Origin: Avimonas intestinalis
GTDB taxonomy: Bacteria > Bacillota > Clostridia > Oscillospirales > Acutalibacteraceae
Direction of reading: 5' to 3'
NCBI GenBank assembly: GCA_904380375.1
Contig: CAJFID010000010.1
Coordinates: 1-64,000, forward strand
Length of the DNA stretch: 64,000 nucleotides
In this document: piece by piece, positions 1 to 8,728 of the stretch
How positions within the stretch are numbered: the first letter of the stretch is position 1
Layout of the letters: every line of letters starts with the position of its first letter
The notes under the pieces: model-generated
Seen by the model: the letters and a program-made list of their open reading frames with translations, nothing else
Database searches by the model: none
What the model was told of the DNA's origin: nothing
Made by a program: the position numbers and the translations under genes

Positions 1-1733
1 TTCTCTGCATCCTTTGGAATCCCGTCTTCACAGAGATACAGTTTGGCAAGGAGATATTGTGCCTGACTGTTTTTCTGCATGGCGGAGGCAGTAAGCAATC
101 GCTCTGCTTCCTGCAAATTCTTTTCGGTATGCTCACCTCGGAAACAGAATTTACCGAGCAGATACTGCGCCCACTGATTTCCGTCATCTGCGGATTCCCG
201 AAGGAGCCGGATTGCTTTCACTTCATCGCTCTGTACGGCAAGTCCGGCAAGGTGCATTTTTGCAAGGGAGTATTTGGCATAGCTGTTGCCCTGATCGGAG
301 GCTTGTCCGAGCCAGCCTTCCGCTTGCAGGAAATTCTGCTCTATTCCATCACCCAAAAGATACAGCTTGCCGAGACGGTACTGCGCATACTCGTATCTCT
401 GTTCAGCGGAGAGCAGAAGCCACCGCACCGCTTCAGCCGGATCGTATAGAGGGCTGTCCTTGTCGAGATATTCTTTTGCTTTGCGGTATTGGAACAGCGG
501 ATGGTCGGGATCATTCCACCACTTTTTGGGTACAGACGATTCTGCTCTTGTTTCCTCCGGCTCCGGTTCATCGGGCGCGAATTCTTCCGGTTCGGATACC
601 GATTCTTCAAAGGTGATGCGGTCATAAAGGATATTCAGCGATTCCTGTATGACCGCATTTTTGACTGCCTTGAATTCCTTGTTCTGCGACAGAGGAACGC
701 GCTGTTCCGGCGTATCCTGATAAGTTCCGGTTATGGCGTCCCTCTGCTCGTACCACAGATCATACAGCGCAGAGATATCTTTTTCCTTTGCAAGCTCATC
801 GACAACAGCGTTCACAATATTCCGTCCTGCCTGCGGCAGATATCCGTAAATCTTTTTGCCCTTATGATGCGCCATCTGCTCGGAGAGCTTCAGAAGCAGG
901 TCGGTGACGATGGGATTATCATAGCTGCCGGAGTTGATGCGGGAGATGATATCCGATAAAATGTCACGGCTCTTTTGCGTCAGCTCATTTCGCTTGTTTG
1001 TCTGCTCCACATACACCTGCAAAAGATCGTGACGAAAAATCTGACGGGCAAACGCCGCCTTGATATTCCGAATCCCAAGTTTTGTGAGATACGGTTCTTT
1101 TCCTGCGGAGTAAACCACCATATGCACATGAGGATGATAGCTCTCGTCATGATAGGCGGCGTACCACCGCAGATCGGTCAACGGGATTTTCATGTTCTCG
1201 GCAATGGTTTCTGCCTGCGAGCGCAGGAGGTTCCGCCATGCGTAGGCTTTGTCATAGCCGAGGCGGGCGGCGTCTTCACGGCGCAGAGAAATAATGTGCG
1301 TATACACATTCCCGTCGTGATTCGCAACTTCCTCCGCCACCTTGGAGAGATTGATCGGTGTATCCGCATCCGTAAATAAACCGTGCGCACCGCGGCGTTC
1401 TGCGCGGGGGCGCTTTGCAATATACGAAACATAATTTTCTCGCTTGCCAATTAAATCTACATTGTCATCAATGGCGCGGGAGATGAATTCCGAAGCCGTA
1501 CCTTTACTCGGCTTTGAAATATAATCCTGATACTCAAAGCTGTCTTTTGTTTCGGGAAAATCACAGACAAGTTCTTCGATCAGTTTTTGCTGCTCTTTTG
1601 TAGCAGGCTGGTGTTTCCATGTGTCATCTATTTTCTGTACGCCCTCACGCTTGGCGATATACTGAATGAGATGCTCCGAGTGCTGACGGCTGCCTATTTG
1701 GAGGTACCGGCTTTTCAAAATGATTTTTGCCAT
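1..1733 (-). CDS. MobP3-type relaxase with Sel1 repeats (3' end outside window)
   Basis: This is the conjugative relaxase that would nick oriT and pilot the DNA strand. The frame is open from the ATG at 1733 to the window edge (about 577 codons). Around residues 190-200 it carries the histidine triad of MOB-P relaxases in YHDESYHPHVHMVVY, the metal-binding part of the nicking site. After an acidic linker near residue 400 the sequence changes to repeated A-x-x-x-L-G-x-x-Y/F units (for example YAQYRLGKLYLLGDG and YAKYSLAKMHLAGL), which are Sel1/TPR-like repeats. Its start overlaps the stop of the upstream gene by one base (TAATG), so the two are translationally coupled. Assignment to MobP3 rests on recalled family layout; relaxase itself is firm. 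Confidence 0.85.
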   Translation of the reverse strand, partial: MAKIILKSRYLQIGSRQHSEHLIQYIAKREGVQKIDDTWKHQPATKEQQKLIEELVCDFPETKDSFEYQDYISKPSKGTASEFISRAIDDNVDLIGKRENYVSYIAKRPRAERRGAHGLFTDADTPINLSKVAEEVANHDGNVYTHIISLRREDAARLGYDKAYAWRNLLRSQAETIAENMKIPLTDLRWYAAYHDESYHPHVHMVVYSAGKEPYLTKLGIRNIKAAFARQIFRHDLLQVYVEQTNKRNELTQKSRDILSDIISRINSGSYDNPIVTDLLLKLSEQMAHHKGKKIYGYLPQAGRNIVNAVVDELAKEKDISALYDLWYEQRDAITGTYQDTPEQRVPLSQNKEFKAVKNAVIQESLNILYDRITFEESVSEPEEFAPDEPEPEETRAESSVPKKWWNDPDHPLFQYRKAKEYLDKDSPLYDPAEAVRWLLLSAEQRYEYAQYRLGKLYLLGDGIEQNFLQAEGWLGQASDQGNSYAKYSLAKMHLAGLAVQSDEVKAIRLLRESADDGNQWAQYLLGKFCFRGEHTEKNLQEAERLLTASAMQKNSQAQYLLAKLYLCEDGIPKDAE

Positions 1734-2143
1734 TACTCGTCACCGTTTTGGAATCTCACCGCGTCCTCCAAGCGGATAGCGCCGCGCAGACGCTTTACTT
1801 CCGCAACGCATAGTCCCCGAAGCCGGGAGAGCGTATCCGTATCGATCTGATTGGTCGCCGCCGTAACATGAAGCACCATACAAAGTTCCACCGCTATTTT
1901 AAACAGCAGCGTTGCCATGCGATCCTCGAATGAGTCAAGGCTGCCCTGCATGGTAGAGACGAGAACATTCGGCAAGTATTGTTTGTATTCCTCGCTGGCA
2001 AGATAACCGCAGTAAAACAAAATCGCTTTCTCTATAAATTCACTGGGACTTTTGCAGTTGTCTGCTTCATAATTCTTCTGTAATTTTTCTTCTGTAGAGG
2101 GGTAGATCCACAGAGGAATGCGTATTTTCTTTTCTTTTGCCAT
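1733..2143 (-). CDS. Probable relaxosome accessory (MobC-like) protein
   Basis: A 136-residue protein encoded directly before the relaxase and overlapping it by one base. The basic N-terminus (MAKEKKIRIPLWIYPSTEE) with a following helix-rich stretch ending in SPSEFIEKAI resembles a ribbon-helix-helix DNA-binding module as in relaxosome accessory proteins. The rest is helical with no catalytic motif. Position between a non-coding stretch and the relaxase fits a protein that binds oriT and recruits the relaxase. The family name is inferred from position and N-terminal pattern, not from a diagnostic motif. Confidence 0.55.
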   Translation of the reverse strand: MAKEKKIRIPLWIYPSTEEKLQKNYEADNCKSPSEFIEKAILFYCGYLASEEYKQYLPNVLVSTMQGSLDSFEDRMATLLFKIAVELCMVLHVTAATNQIDTDTLSRLRGLCVAEVKRLRGAIRLEDAVRFQNGDE

Positions 2144-2505
2144 CGGCGTTCACTCCTTTCCGATAGCCACCCAAAAAGCGGCGTATTTACGGGATATATT
2201 TGCTGCTCGGTGTACCCGTTCTTGGGAAGGACGGCTTTCAGGTGTACCCAAAGCGGAAAAACCGAAAAGGTGTAAAACCTTTGATGGCAGTCCGCATTGC
2301 GGGCTGCTGTAATTCGGCGGAAGGGGCGTTTACAGCCACCCGCCTTTATCCTGCAACCAAATCGCAGGCGTAAGCCGGACGATTTGGGGCTGTAGTTCTC
2401 TCTGTGCAGACTCCGCCAAAACCGCCCGAATTTCGCTTTCACCCTGTCGGTCGGGTACTTTCTCCACCGCTGCGGCAAAGTCGGCACACGGGTCGGCACG
2501 GCGGC
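2144..2505. other. Non-coding stretch, candidate oriT
   Basis: This 362-base gap is the only long one in the relaxase operon and lies immediately upstream of the MobC-like and relaxase genes, the usual oriT position. It contains a direct repeat of ggtgtaccc at 2209-2217 and 2241-2249, 32 bases apart (three helical turns), which could be an accessory-protein binding pair. No nick-site consensus was recognised. Open frames across it are shadows. No promoter of good quality was seen. Confidence 0.4.
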
Positions 2506-2904
2506 TCACAGGGCCGGTTTTTCTTTCCTGACCGCTTTGCCGTCCAGACGGTCGAAGCAGCTCTCGGTATAGGACAGACCATGCTCCGATGCCATACGAT
2601 CGAGAACCCGGATCATATCCGCTTCCTTTAAGCTGACCGGATCGGAGAGGCTGTCGTAGAAAATCCACTCCGGAGAGTCTGGATCATCCTTGACGAACAC
2701 ATCGTAACCGAGCAGCAATTCCTTGCAGGAACGGTACAGTACAGCGTTCAGCCGCAGGCATCCTGCGGTGAGGACAGTGGCAGCCGTTTCGGAAAAGCCT
2801 GCGGGTATATCCCTTTGGAGCTTTTGGATTTCACGGTCACTGAGCAGACGCTCATAGGAATATCGGCTACCAAGCTGCCGCTGTAATTCTCTTTTGCAGC
2901 TCAT
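2506..2904 (-). CDS. Unknown ICE protein, 132 residues
   Basis: Soluble protein with no membrane segment and no motif I recognise. The N-terminus is basic and helical; the middle (about residues 35-65) is rich in Ala, Leu and Cys, and the C-terminus is acidic then basic. Its ATG overlaps the stop of the cyclotransferase gene by four bases (ATGA, 2901-2904), so it is co-translated with the amidoligase/cyclotransferase pair and is the last gene before the candidate oriT. A role in the amidoligase pathway or in transfer is possible; neither is shown by the sequence. Confidence 0.65.
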   Translation of the reverse strand: MSCKRELQRQLGSRYSYERLLSDREIQKLQRDIPAGFSETAATVLTAGCLRLNAVLYRSCKELLLGYDVFVKDDPDSPEWIFYDSLSDPVSLKEADMIRVLDRMASEHGLSYTESCFDRLDGKAVRKEKPAL

Positions 2905-3506
2905 AGATGCATCCCCTCCGAGAAATAGAAGGGATCGTTTTCGTCCATTTCCGGCTCGGTCTCGCTCGGTTCGTCTTCATCATAGTCCTCCGGATCATAG
3001 AAATCCTCATCATCGTCCATATCAAACAGCGTCTGCTGCGGTTCCTGCTGCCGATGGGCAGCATAGAACTGTCCTGCGCTTTCCATGACGGCTTTGTCAA
3101 GAACATCGGTATCCAGCCCGCAGTCGTTGTAGCCATCATAGACCGTACCGTAATAATACGGGGACGGAAGACCGAAATTCATTTTCAGGTTCATGATATA
3201 TACCATTGCATCGACTTTTTCTCCGTCGAGCTGCACGGGGACATTCTGCTTGAAATAGTGGGAGGGATAGCCCTCGTAGCAGTCGAGCGCCTGTTCGTTT
3301 TGCTCGGAAATATCCCATACCGCAACAGGAACGGAGGCGCCTTCTTTGGGTGCGATGGTAGCAAAGGCGCCATGAGGCTGTCCCTTGAACTGCAATTCGT
3401 AATTGTCAATCACGCCTGTGCCGTACAGCTTCGCGCCTGGACACCGATGCTTCATCTGACGGATGTTGAGGTTGCTGCCGTAGGCAACATACAATCGTTT
3501 GCTCAT
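2901..3506 (-). CDS. Gamma-glutamylcyclotransferase/AIG2-like protein
   Basis: Belongs to the AIG2/GGCT fold, which cleaves gamma-glutamyl amides with release of 5-oxoproline or acts on related amide bonds. The N-terminal motif LYVAYGSNLN is the family signature, followed by the usual GYPSHYFKQNVPV and VDAMVYIM strands. After the domain (about residue 145) comes a highly acidic tail rich in Asp/Glu. The start at 3506 (ATG) is preferred to a GTG at 3521 that sits on the ribosome-binding site TAAGGAG. It follows the amidoligase gene by about 18 bases. Amidoligase plus AIG2 is a known pairing in predicted peptide-tagging or small-molecule amide systems; the substrate here is unknown. Confidence 0.75.
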   Translation of the reverse strand: MSKRLYVAYGSNLNIRQMKHRCPGAKLYGTGVIDNYELQFKGQPHGAFATIAPKEGASVPVAVWDISEQNEQALDCYEGYPSHYFKQNVPVQLDGEKVDAMVYIMNLKMNFGLPSPYYYGTVYDGYNDCGLDTDVLDKAVMESAGQFYAAHRQQEPQQTLFDMDDDEDFYDPEDYDEDEPSETEPEMDENDPFYFSEGMHL

Positions 3507-3524
3507 ATATTTTTCTTTCACTCC

Positions 3525-4541
3525 TTACATCTGCATAGAAAAAGCAGGAGCGTTTTGCTCCTGCTCATCGGGTTCGGCAGTTGGTTCTTCTGCCGTTTGC
3601 TGTTCTTCTGCTTCTAACTCTGCCTGCCGCTTGGCGGCGAGCCTTGCTTTTTGCGCTTCCGCCTGAGCAGGATCACGCCATGCAATGTTGCCCTCCAGGT
3701 TTTTCAGCAGGTGCATCCGGACGGTTTTAAATTCATCCCCGATCAGCCCCAATCGCAAAAGCCAGGTGCGGAAGGTATATTTCTCATTTTCCGGCTGTGT
3801 CTTGATTCGGGAAGCTCCCCTCTGCACAAGTGCCTGATGGGAAATGGCAAGGCACAGTTGGATATATGCCTTGACCTCTCCGGCGTGGAGGGTGGAGTTG
3901 AACATACGGAATTCAATCGTACCTTTGGAAAACACGCTGTGCAGATTGAGGGCATGGTAACGGCTTTCGTCGTAGTGAAAATGCCGCCCGCTGTTGCCGT
4001 TGTACCACAGCCTTTCCACTTCAGCCATCGTTTTCGGACGCTTGTGGTTGAGTTCCTCTAAAAACCGGGTGTCGGCTTTCTGACAATACTGCTCACGGCT
4101 GATCTGCACCTGTAAGGTCTTGTACAGCAAATCCTCCTTGGACGCCATGATATTCACAATATTGCGAAGTGTCTGCGGCGTATGGGTGGAGGCGTCCACA
4201 TGAATATGGATGCCGCAGGAGTCGTTGACCCTTGCGCCGCCTGCGCGGAGCTTGCGCACAAGCTCCTGCACGGTTTCAATATCTTCGTACTGACAGATCG
4301 GTGAAACAAATTCCACCGAATAGTCCCGGCTGGCCGAACGGTTGTTACCGTTGCGGCAGCGGATGGAGGCGTCGCTCACCACCTTCCATTGACGATTACG
4401 GCTGTCTCTGATCGTATAGGTGTCATATCCACCGCCGACATGGGTGGCCTGCGTATCGAAATATCCGGCGATAATCCGCGCCGCCGCTGCTCTTGTAAGC
4501 CCGGTCATCTCGATTTCGATGCCGAAGTTCTGGCTTCTCAA
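3525..4541 (-). CDS. Amidoligase family protein (COOH-NH2 ligase, GS/ATP-grasp-like)
   Basis: The 338-residue protein has the features of the amidoligase family related to glutamine synthetase: the opening strand FGIEIEMTGL with two acidic metal ligands, a central CGIHIHVDAS histidine motif, and a downstream GTIEFRMFNSTLHA Glu/Arg motif. These would bind ATP-Mg and form an amide or isopeptide bond. The C-terminal ~60 residues are a charged helix rich in Ala, Glu and Gln. It overlaps the next gene upstream by four bases (4538-4541) and is followed by the cyclotransferase. Function as a ligase is well supported at family level; the acceptor (peptide, protein or nucleotide) is not known. Confidence 0.8.
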   Translation of the reverse strand: MRSQNFGIEIEMTGLTRAAAARIIAGYFDTQATHVGGGYDTYTIRDSRNRQWKVVSDASIRCRNGNNRSASRDYSVEFVSPICQYEDIETVQELVRKLRAGGARVNDSCGIHIHVDASTHTPQTLRNIVNIMASKEDLLYKTLQVQISREQYCQKADTRFLEELNHKRPKTMAEVERLWYNGNSGRHFHYDESRYHALNLHSVFSKGTIEFRMFNSTLHAGEVKAYIQLCLAISHQALVQRGASRIKTQPENEKYTFRTWLLRLGLIGDEFKTVRMHLLKNLEGNIAWRDPAQAEAQKARLAAKRQAELEAEEQQTAEEPTAEPDEQEQNAPAFSMQM

Positions 4542-4795
4542 TCGGAATCACCATCCGCGCCGGATTCAGCGCCTACAGCAGAAGGGCGGGGCGGTCTCTT
4601 TTTCGCCGGGGCTTTCGGCTGTCCGGCACGCAGCTCGATAAACTCCCGCACATTCGCAGGCACATATTTACCGTAGAGAGCTTCCGCCGCCCTGATCATT
4701 TCATCCTCAAAGGACAGTTCTTTCTGTTCCATATACAACCGTGCGGCTGCCAGCTTTTCTTCGTCAAAAGGAACGTTTACCATTGCTTTTTTCAT
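4538..4795 (-). CDS. Small DUF6103-like protein
   Basis: An 85-residue protein: an N-terminal part (KKAMVNVPFDEEKLAAARLY) predicted as strand plus helix, the motif YGKYVPANVREFIELRA, and a basic-then-acidic Pro/Ala tail. It resembles the family I recall as DUF6103, found in mobile elements of Clostridia. ATG at 4795 is chosen over a GTG at 4804 because GAGGTGA lies at a good distance before it. It is translationally coupled to the amidoligase. Possibly an RHH-type regulator or an amidoligase partner; this is inference. Confidence 0.6.
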   Translation of the reverse strand: MKKAMVNVPFDEEKLAAARLYMEQKELSFEDEMIRAAEALYGKYVPANVREFIELRAGQPKAPAKKRPPRPSAVGAESGADGDSD

Positions 4796-4805
4796 GATGC
4801 TCACC

Positions 4806-5558
4806 TCACAGTTTCATCGTATAGTCAAATTCCTGATTCTGCTGCCCGCCTCTGGCGGCGGCGATCAGGTCTGCAACTTCTTCGGGCATACCGTCAAGGC
4901 TGATATGGATATCCCTTTCCACATCGGCGGTATACCAATAGTCATAGGGAATAAAATTGTCACGGAGGTATTTTTGTAAATCCGCGTTCATATCGGGATC
5001 ACCCTGTGACACGACGCCGTATGGCGTCAGGAAATCTGTCCCCCAATGCTCGCCGGAAGAGGACAGGTCAAGAGTGACAATGCCGAGGCACAGCTTTCCG
5101 GTGCATCGGGATCGGATGACGGCAGGGATACTGACGAATCCATGGCTGCCGTTATCCAGATAATCCGTGCCGTAGGTTTTGACAAAGGCGCTGTGCATTT
5201 CTTTCAGAACCTCTCCGGCGTAGCTTTTGTTCGGACTCATACAGGAGCATTCCAGTCGCACAAAATGCACGTTTTTCAAAACGGCATTCATGTTTTCTGA
5301 GAAACGCTCCTGCAGTCTTTCCTGTTCCAGCAGCTCTGCTGCCCGTTCCTTTGTAAGAAATCCGAAGTTATAGTCGTTTACCATTTCTTCCGCTTCGGTT
5401 ACGGTTTTCGCTGCATCGTACCAATGGCTCTCCATTTGTGAGAGCGTGGCCTCCACGGTTTTCTGAACGTGGGTGGAATACATTTTCGCAGCGGCGAGAA
5501 ACGCATCCCGCCCCAGCGCCTTGTATACTCCGTGCAGGCTTTTTACTTTTCCACTCAT
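4806..5558 (-). CDS. Unknown ICE protein, 250 residues
   Basis: Soluble protein with a helical, charged first half (to about residue 95) and a second half with mixed strands and several Cys residues (LECSCMSPNK). No known motif was recognised. A good ribosome-binding site (AAAGGAG, 7 bases before the ATG) sits in the 12-base gap after the preceding gene. It belongs to the same run as the amidoligase cassette and shares its codon use. Confidence 0.65.
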   Translation of the reverse strand: MSGKVKSLHGVYKALGRDAFLAAAKMYSTHVQKTVEATLSQMESHWYDAAKTVTEAEEMVNDYNFGFLTKERAAELLEQERLQERFSENMNAVLKNVHFVRLECSCMSPNKSYAGEVLKEMHSAFVKTYGTDYLDNGSHGFVSIPAVIRSRCTGKLCLGIVTLDLSSSGEHWGTDFLTPYGVVSQGDPDMNADLQKYLRDNFIPYDYWYTADVERDIHISLDGMPEEVADLIAAARGGQQNQEFDYTMKL

Positions 5559-5570
5559 TGATTTTCTCCT

Positions 5571-6200
5571 TTACATAGAAAGAACAGGATCTGAGGATTC
5601 GCCCCAATCCTGTTTGTCCGATTGCCTCTGTTCTTTTTCTGCCGGTACATACTGCGGATTCATCTGCATGATGATTTCATCTTCAAACAGCTCCACCGCA
5701 TCAAATTCCGGCTGACTGCTTAACATTTCGCAAAGCATTGCCGTGTCAAGCGGATATTCGCCGGGACTGGGATTAAAATCCGATAACAGGATTCGCAGCA
5801 TACCGTCTTGCTGCCGGGACGGCGCTGTTCGCACAATCTCGTCCATCGCCGTCTGCATTCGGTCGCAGTAATCCTGCAAGGCAGGCGCATATTTTTGCTC
5901 CTGCCGCAAAAGCTGACGGGCGTTGGGAACAAAGGCAGAGTATCGGGCGTATGCACTGCCCTCGGACTCCACGAGAATGCCGTCATCCCGACCTTCACCA
6001 AGCACCAGTAGGCAGTGATTTATGCCGTTTTGCTCCTGATACATACAGTCGGTGTTTTCAAGGATAAAGTCATAATCGTTCAAAAGATTTTCCGAGAAAT
6101 AGTCAAACTGCTCGGCGGGCAGCTCCACAGTTTTTTCTACCACACACTGGTTTGTTTCAATATCCGTATCTTTTCTGCGAAGAGGTACATTGATTTTCAT
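5571..6200 (-). CDS. Unknown ICE protein (possibly DUF6329), 209 residues
   Basis: Soluble acidic protein beginning MKINVPLRRKDTDIETNQC. ATG at 6200 is chosen because AAGGAGG lies seven bases upstream; the longer frame from 6239 has no such site. The part around residues 55-75 (NHCLLVLGEGRDDGILVESE) is the most conserved-looking. I recall a mobile-element family called DUF6329 of similar form, but the link is weak. It precedes the 250-residue unknown protein in the same transcript. Confidence 0.6.
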   Translation of the reverse strand: MKINVPLRRKDTDIETNQCVVEKTVELPAEQFDYFSENLLNDYDFILENTDCMYQEQNGINHCLLVLGEGRDDGILVESEGSAYARYSAFVPNARQLLRQEQKYAPALQDYCDRMQTAMDEIVRTAPSRQQDGMLRILLSDFNPSPGEYPLDTAMLCEMLSSQPEFDAVELFEDEIIMQMNPQYVPAEKEQRQSDKQDWGESSDPVLSM

Positions 6201-6213
6201 AGCAGTTCCTCCT

Positions 6214-6444
6214 TCACATACGCAGCTTCGGATGTTCATCCTCGCTGTGGTAGATATCCTCGTCCGTCACATCCGCGCCGAGCATTCCGAGAACATTGCC
6301 GAGCTGCTCGGCTCCCGAACAGCAGTCCGGCGCGTTGGCAAGGTAGGCCGTGGTCTGTAACGCATCTTCAGCCAGCAGGATTTCGTTGGTTTTGTTTTCC
6401 TGCTCCTTTCGCTCCTCTGTGGGCGTAATATCTTTGTTTCTCAT
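6214..6444 (-). CDS. Small unknown protein, 76 residues
   Basis: Short acidic protein with a Lys/Glu-rich start (RNKDITPTEERKEQENKT) and an Ala-rich helix; no recognised motif. GGAGG precedes the ATG. It is the first gene of the amidoligase-to-relaxase run, 48 bases after the truncated lysozyme gene. Confidence 0.5.
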   Translation of the reverse strand: MRNKDITPTEERKEQENKTNEILLAEDALQTTAYLANAPDCCSGAEQLGNVLGMLGADVTDEDIYHSEDEHPKLRM

Positions 6445-6492
6445 GGTTCCATTTCCTCCGTTTCTTTCATGCCTGTAGCGCTCACGCAGCCT

Positions 6493-7722
6493 TTAATCCT
6501 CAGCAGGCGCGGAGGCGCAGCGGCTGTAATACCCCGCGCCATAGGCGGCGCGCTGCGCCTGAACCGATTCTCCCTGATCGGCGGGCGCTTCAAAGTGGAA
6601 CAGCACATAATCAGAGGCTTCCCGGACAGAGGAAGCGTTTTTCAGCTTCTCAAGGACATGGGGGAATTTTGTCTCCAGCTCATGGCACAGGAAGGCAAGC
6701 TGCATATCCAGATCGGCAATCGACGAGCCGCGCTCGGCTTTGTAAGCCAGCAGGCTTTCCTTCCTGTCCTGTACCGTCCACTGGGCAAGTCCGTATCCGG
6801 CGCTGTCGGTCGTAAAGTTCGCATACTCCCCGCTGTCTACCGCAGCGGTGTACGACGCATCCGTATAACCGAGGGAAGCTTCATAGCTGTTCTGCAGGTT
6901 ATCCGGCAGAAGCCCGCTTTCCGCATAGAGATTGCCCATCAGCCCGGCGACGCCGTATGGGTTGCCGATCTTAGCATACAGCGCGTCCCATATCTTCTTT
7001 TCCTCCGGCGCGCTTCCCAGCTCCCCGTCAATATAGGTGATATACGGTATCTTCAGCCAGTGCGTCCAGCCGCCTGCCGAGAGCTCGGTTTCCACCACGC
7101 CGTATTTTGTACCCTTGGCCTCGATCACTTTTCCATCGCCAATATAAATGCCGATGTGTCCCTCGTGCCATACGGCCAGACCGGGAATTTCGGGGATGGT
7201 ATCAATCGCGCCCTTTTCCGATGCGTTTCCATACATGGTGTCCGCACCGATATCCGGCATCCCGTTTGTGCCGTACTCCACCTCGTGCGTGTCGGGGTTG
7301 AGCCAGCCGTATCCTTTGATCAGACCGTTGCAGTCGGAGGTGCGCCGTCCGAGCCAGTTGGATTCGATAAATTCCGCATAGCCGCCGATCTCCTCCGGGT
7401 ACTGCTCCAGCTTGGCGTTGTAGTAGCTTTTGGTCAGCACGCTGCCGTAGGTTCCCCATACATAGCCCCAGCCGTTGTCTTTCGCTTCCTTTGCCCATGT
7501 CACAAGATCGAGGTTGTTTTTTGTATAGGGATCGATATAGCCGGAGATGTCGATATATACAGACCGGATGGCGTCCATAATCTGCGAGAATTCCTCCGCT
7601 GAGATTTCTGTTCCGAAAGCGGCGTTGACGGCGTCAATGAGCTGCGCGTCGGTCTGTCCCTCGGCAAAGCAGCCCGTCAGCTTGGAGACGAAGTCTTCTG
7701 TCTGCGCGTGGTCATATCGCTG
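6493..7722 (-). pseudogene. 5'-truncated P60/CHAP plus phage-tail-type lysozyme of the conjugation machine
   Basis: The retained part has two cell-wall hydrolase domains: an NlpC/P60-like one (TSDCNGLIKGYGW with the catalytic Cys, and WHEGHIGIYIGDG with the His) and a C-terminal lysozyme-like one (GVAGLMGNLYAESGL with the presumed catalytic Glu, then AGYGLAQWT). Such proteins open the peptidoglycan for the transfer channel. In frame, coding sequence extends upstream of the ATG at 7578 to about 7722 and then meets a stop; just there the sequence changes into the sortase fragment in another frame. No signal peptide remains, so the N-terminal part is lost. The usual full-length relatives are longer, with a membrane or signal segment. 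Confidence 0.7.
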
Positions 7723-8144
7723 TCAAGACTGCACCGCCAGTCCAGAAATGGTACGCCGCTCTGACTGTATTCGCCGTAAAAGCTGCGGCGCAGGTATTTC
7801 TGCGGCTCCTCCGGCGTGTGCATCACAGGGTAATTGATCTGCGTACCGGAGATACTCAGCCAGCCAATGCAGTCGCCGTTCTGTGCAAACAGCGGCGCAA
7901 GGTCGCGCAGCTCTGCGGCTTCGTCCGGTTCATCAGCTTCCGCAGGAGGCGTTTCCGATGTGACGGGCGGGTTCGCCTCCGGGGCTTCCACCAGCTCCGC
8001 AAGGGCTGAAAATTCTTCTTTTTCCTTCTGCCGGCCGGACAGCTCCTTCCAGATCATTGCGCTGGAGAAGAGAAGCGTACCCGAAAGGAGAACAGTTATC
8101 CCCGTAAGCAGTATTCTATGCCGTCTCATCTTCGTATTCCTCAA
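7677..8144 (-). pseudogene. Class B sortase, 3'-truncated
   Basis: The N-terminus is a normal class B sortase: a membrane anchor (about residues 9-28), an acidic Pro-rich spacer, then the domain start WLSISGTQINYPVMHTPEE, YLRRSFYGEYS and GVPFLDWRCSLDSD. Directly after SLDSD, where a YGHNM histidine motif is expected, the frame enters unrelated sequence (MTTRRQKTSSPS) and stops. The catalytic His, Cys and Arg are therefore all missing. The breakpoint lies near 7713-7727 and joins the middle of the lysozyme gene in a different frame. The gene overlaps the end of the preceding gene by 29 bases, so it was part of the conjugation operon. Confidence 0.8.
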
Positions 8145-8721
8145 AAAACTGTCCGCCGTCGATATCCGGCATGGCTTCGCCGCTCATGGACGCTTCAAAG
8201 TACAGGGCAAGGAAGCGCTTGATCTCCGCCTTTTTCATCCGGCGCACCTCAAAGCCCTGCTCGGAGATGGTTTTCTCGATGCGGTTGGCGGCTTCAAAGG
8301 TCTGCTTGTCCTTTGCGTTTTTCAGCCTTGCGATAAACAAAAACTGCCTTGCCGTCGCCATCTCCATCTGGATATGGTCGAGGAAATCCATATCCTTTTT
8401 GAGAATTTTCCGTACCTTCGGATTCTGTTCCTCCGAGAGTCTGCCGCCGAGATACGCCTTGTTATCGTCGAAGCACTCCGACGAGTCGGTGCAGGTGATC
8501 TCGATATCCGGCAGAGCGGACAGCGCCGTCATAAGGTGGCGTATTTTGATCTCGATATTGGCGTAGGAGAGCACCGAGATGTTGGTCGGGGAGACCTGAT
8601 AAAACAGCAGCTCGCCCCTGTCGGTGGCAAGCCCGTATTTCGTAAACGACCTGACGCCGATGAAATCCTGCACCGAGCGTCCTTTTTTCTTCCTTTTCTG
8701 CGGTTTGTCTTTCTTTATCAT
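8116..8721 (-). CDS. Conjugation protein encoded next to VirB4 (VirB4 N-terminal-like)
   Basis: A 201-residue protein with a Lys/Arg-rich start and an alpha/beta body. In ICEs of Clostridia a protein of this kind is usually encoded between PrgI and the VirB4 ATPase and resembles the N-terminal non-ATPase part of VirB4. ATG at 8721 is preferred over the in-frame one at 8778, which lies within prgI. No Walker motifs are present. What should follow, a full VirB4, is absent; the truncated sortase comes next instead. Function assigned by position and general form. Confidence 0.55.
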   Translation of the reverse strand: MIKKDKPQKRKKKGRSVQDFIGVRSFTKYGLATDRGELLFYQVSPTNISVLSYANIEIKIRHLMTALSALPDIEITCTDSSECFDDNKAYLGGRLSEEQNPKVRKILKKDMDFLDHIQMEMATARQFLFIARLKNAKDKQTFEAANRIEKTISEQGFEVRRMKKAEIKRFLALYFEASMSGEAMPDIDGGQFFEEYEDETA

Positions 8722-8728
8722 ATGCCGG

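Noticed and set aside
2032..2668. Minus-strand frames in the gap before the MobC-like gene
   Set aside because: They overlap true genes in other frames, contain Arg-rich random-like sequence and lack translation signals; the gap better fits an oriT.
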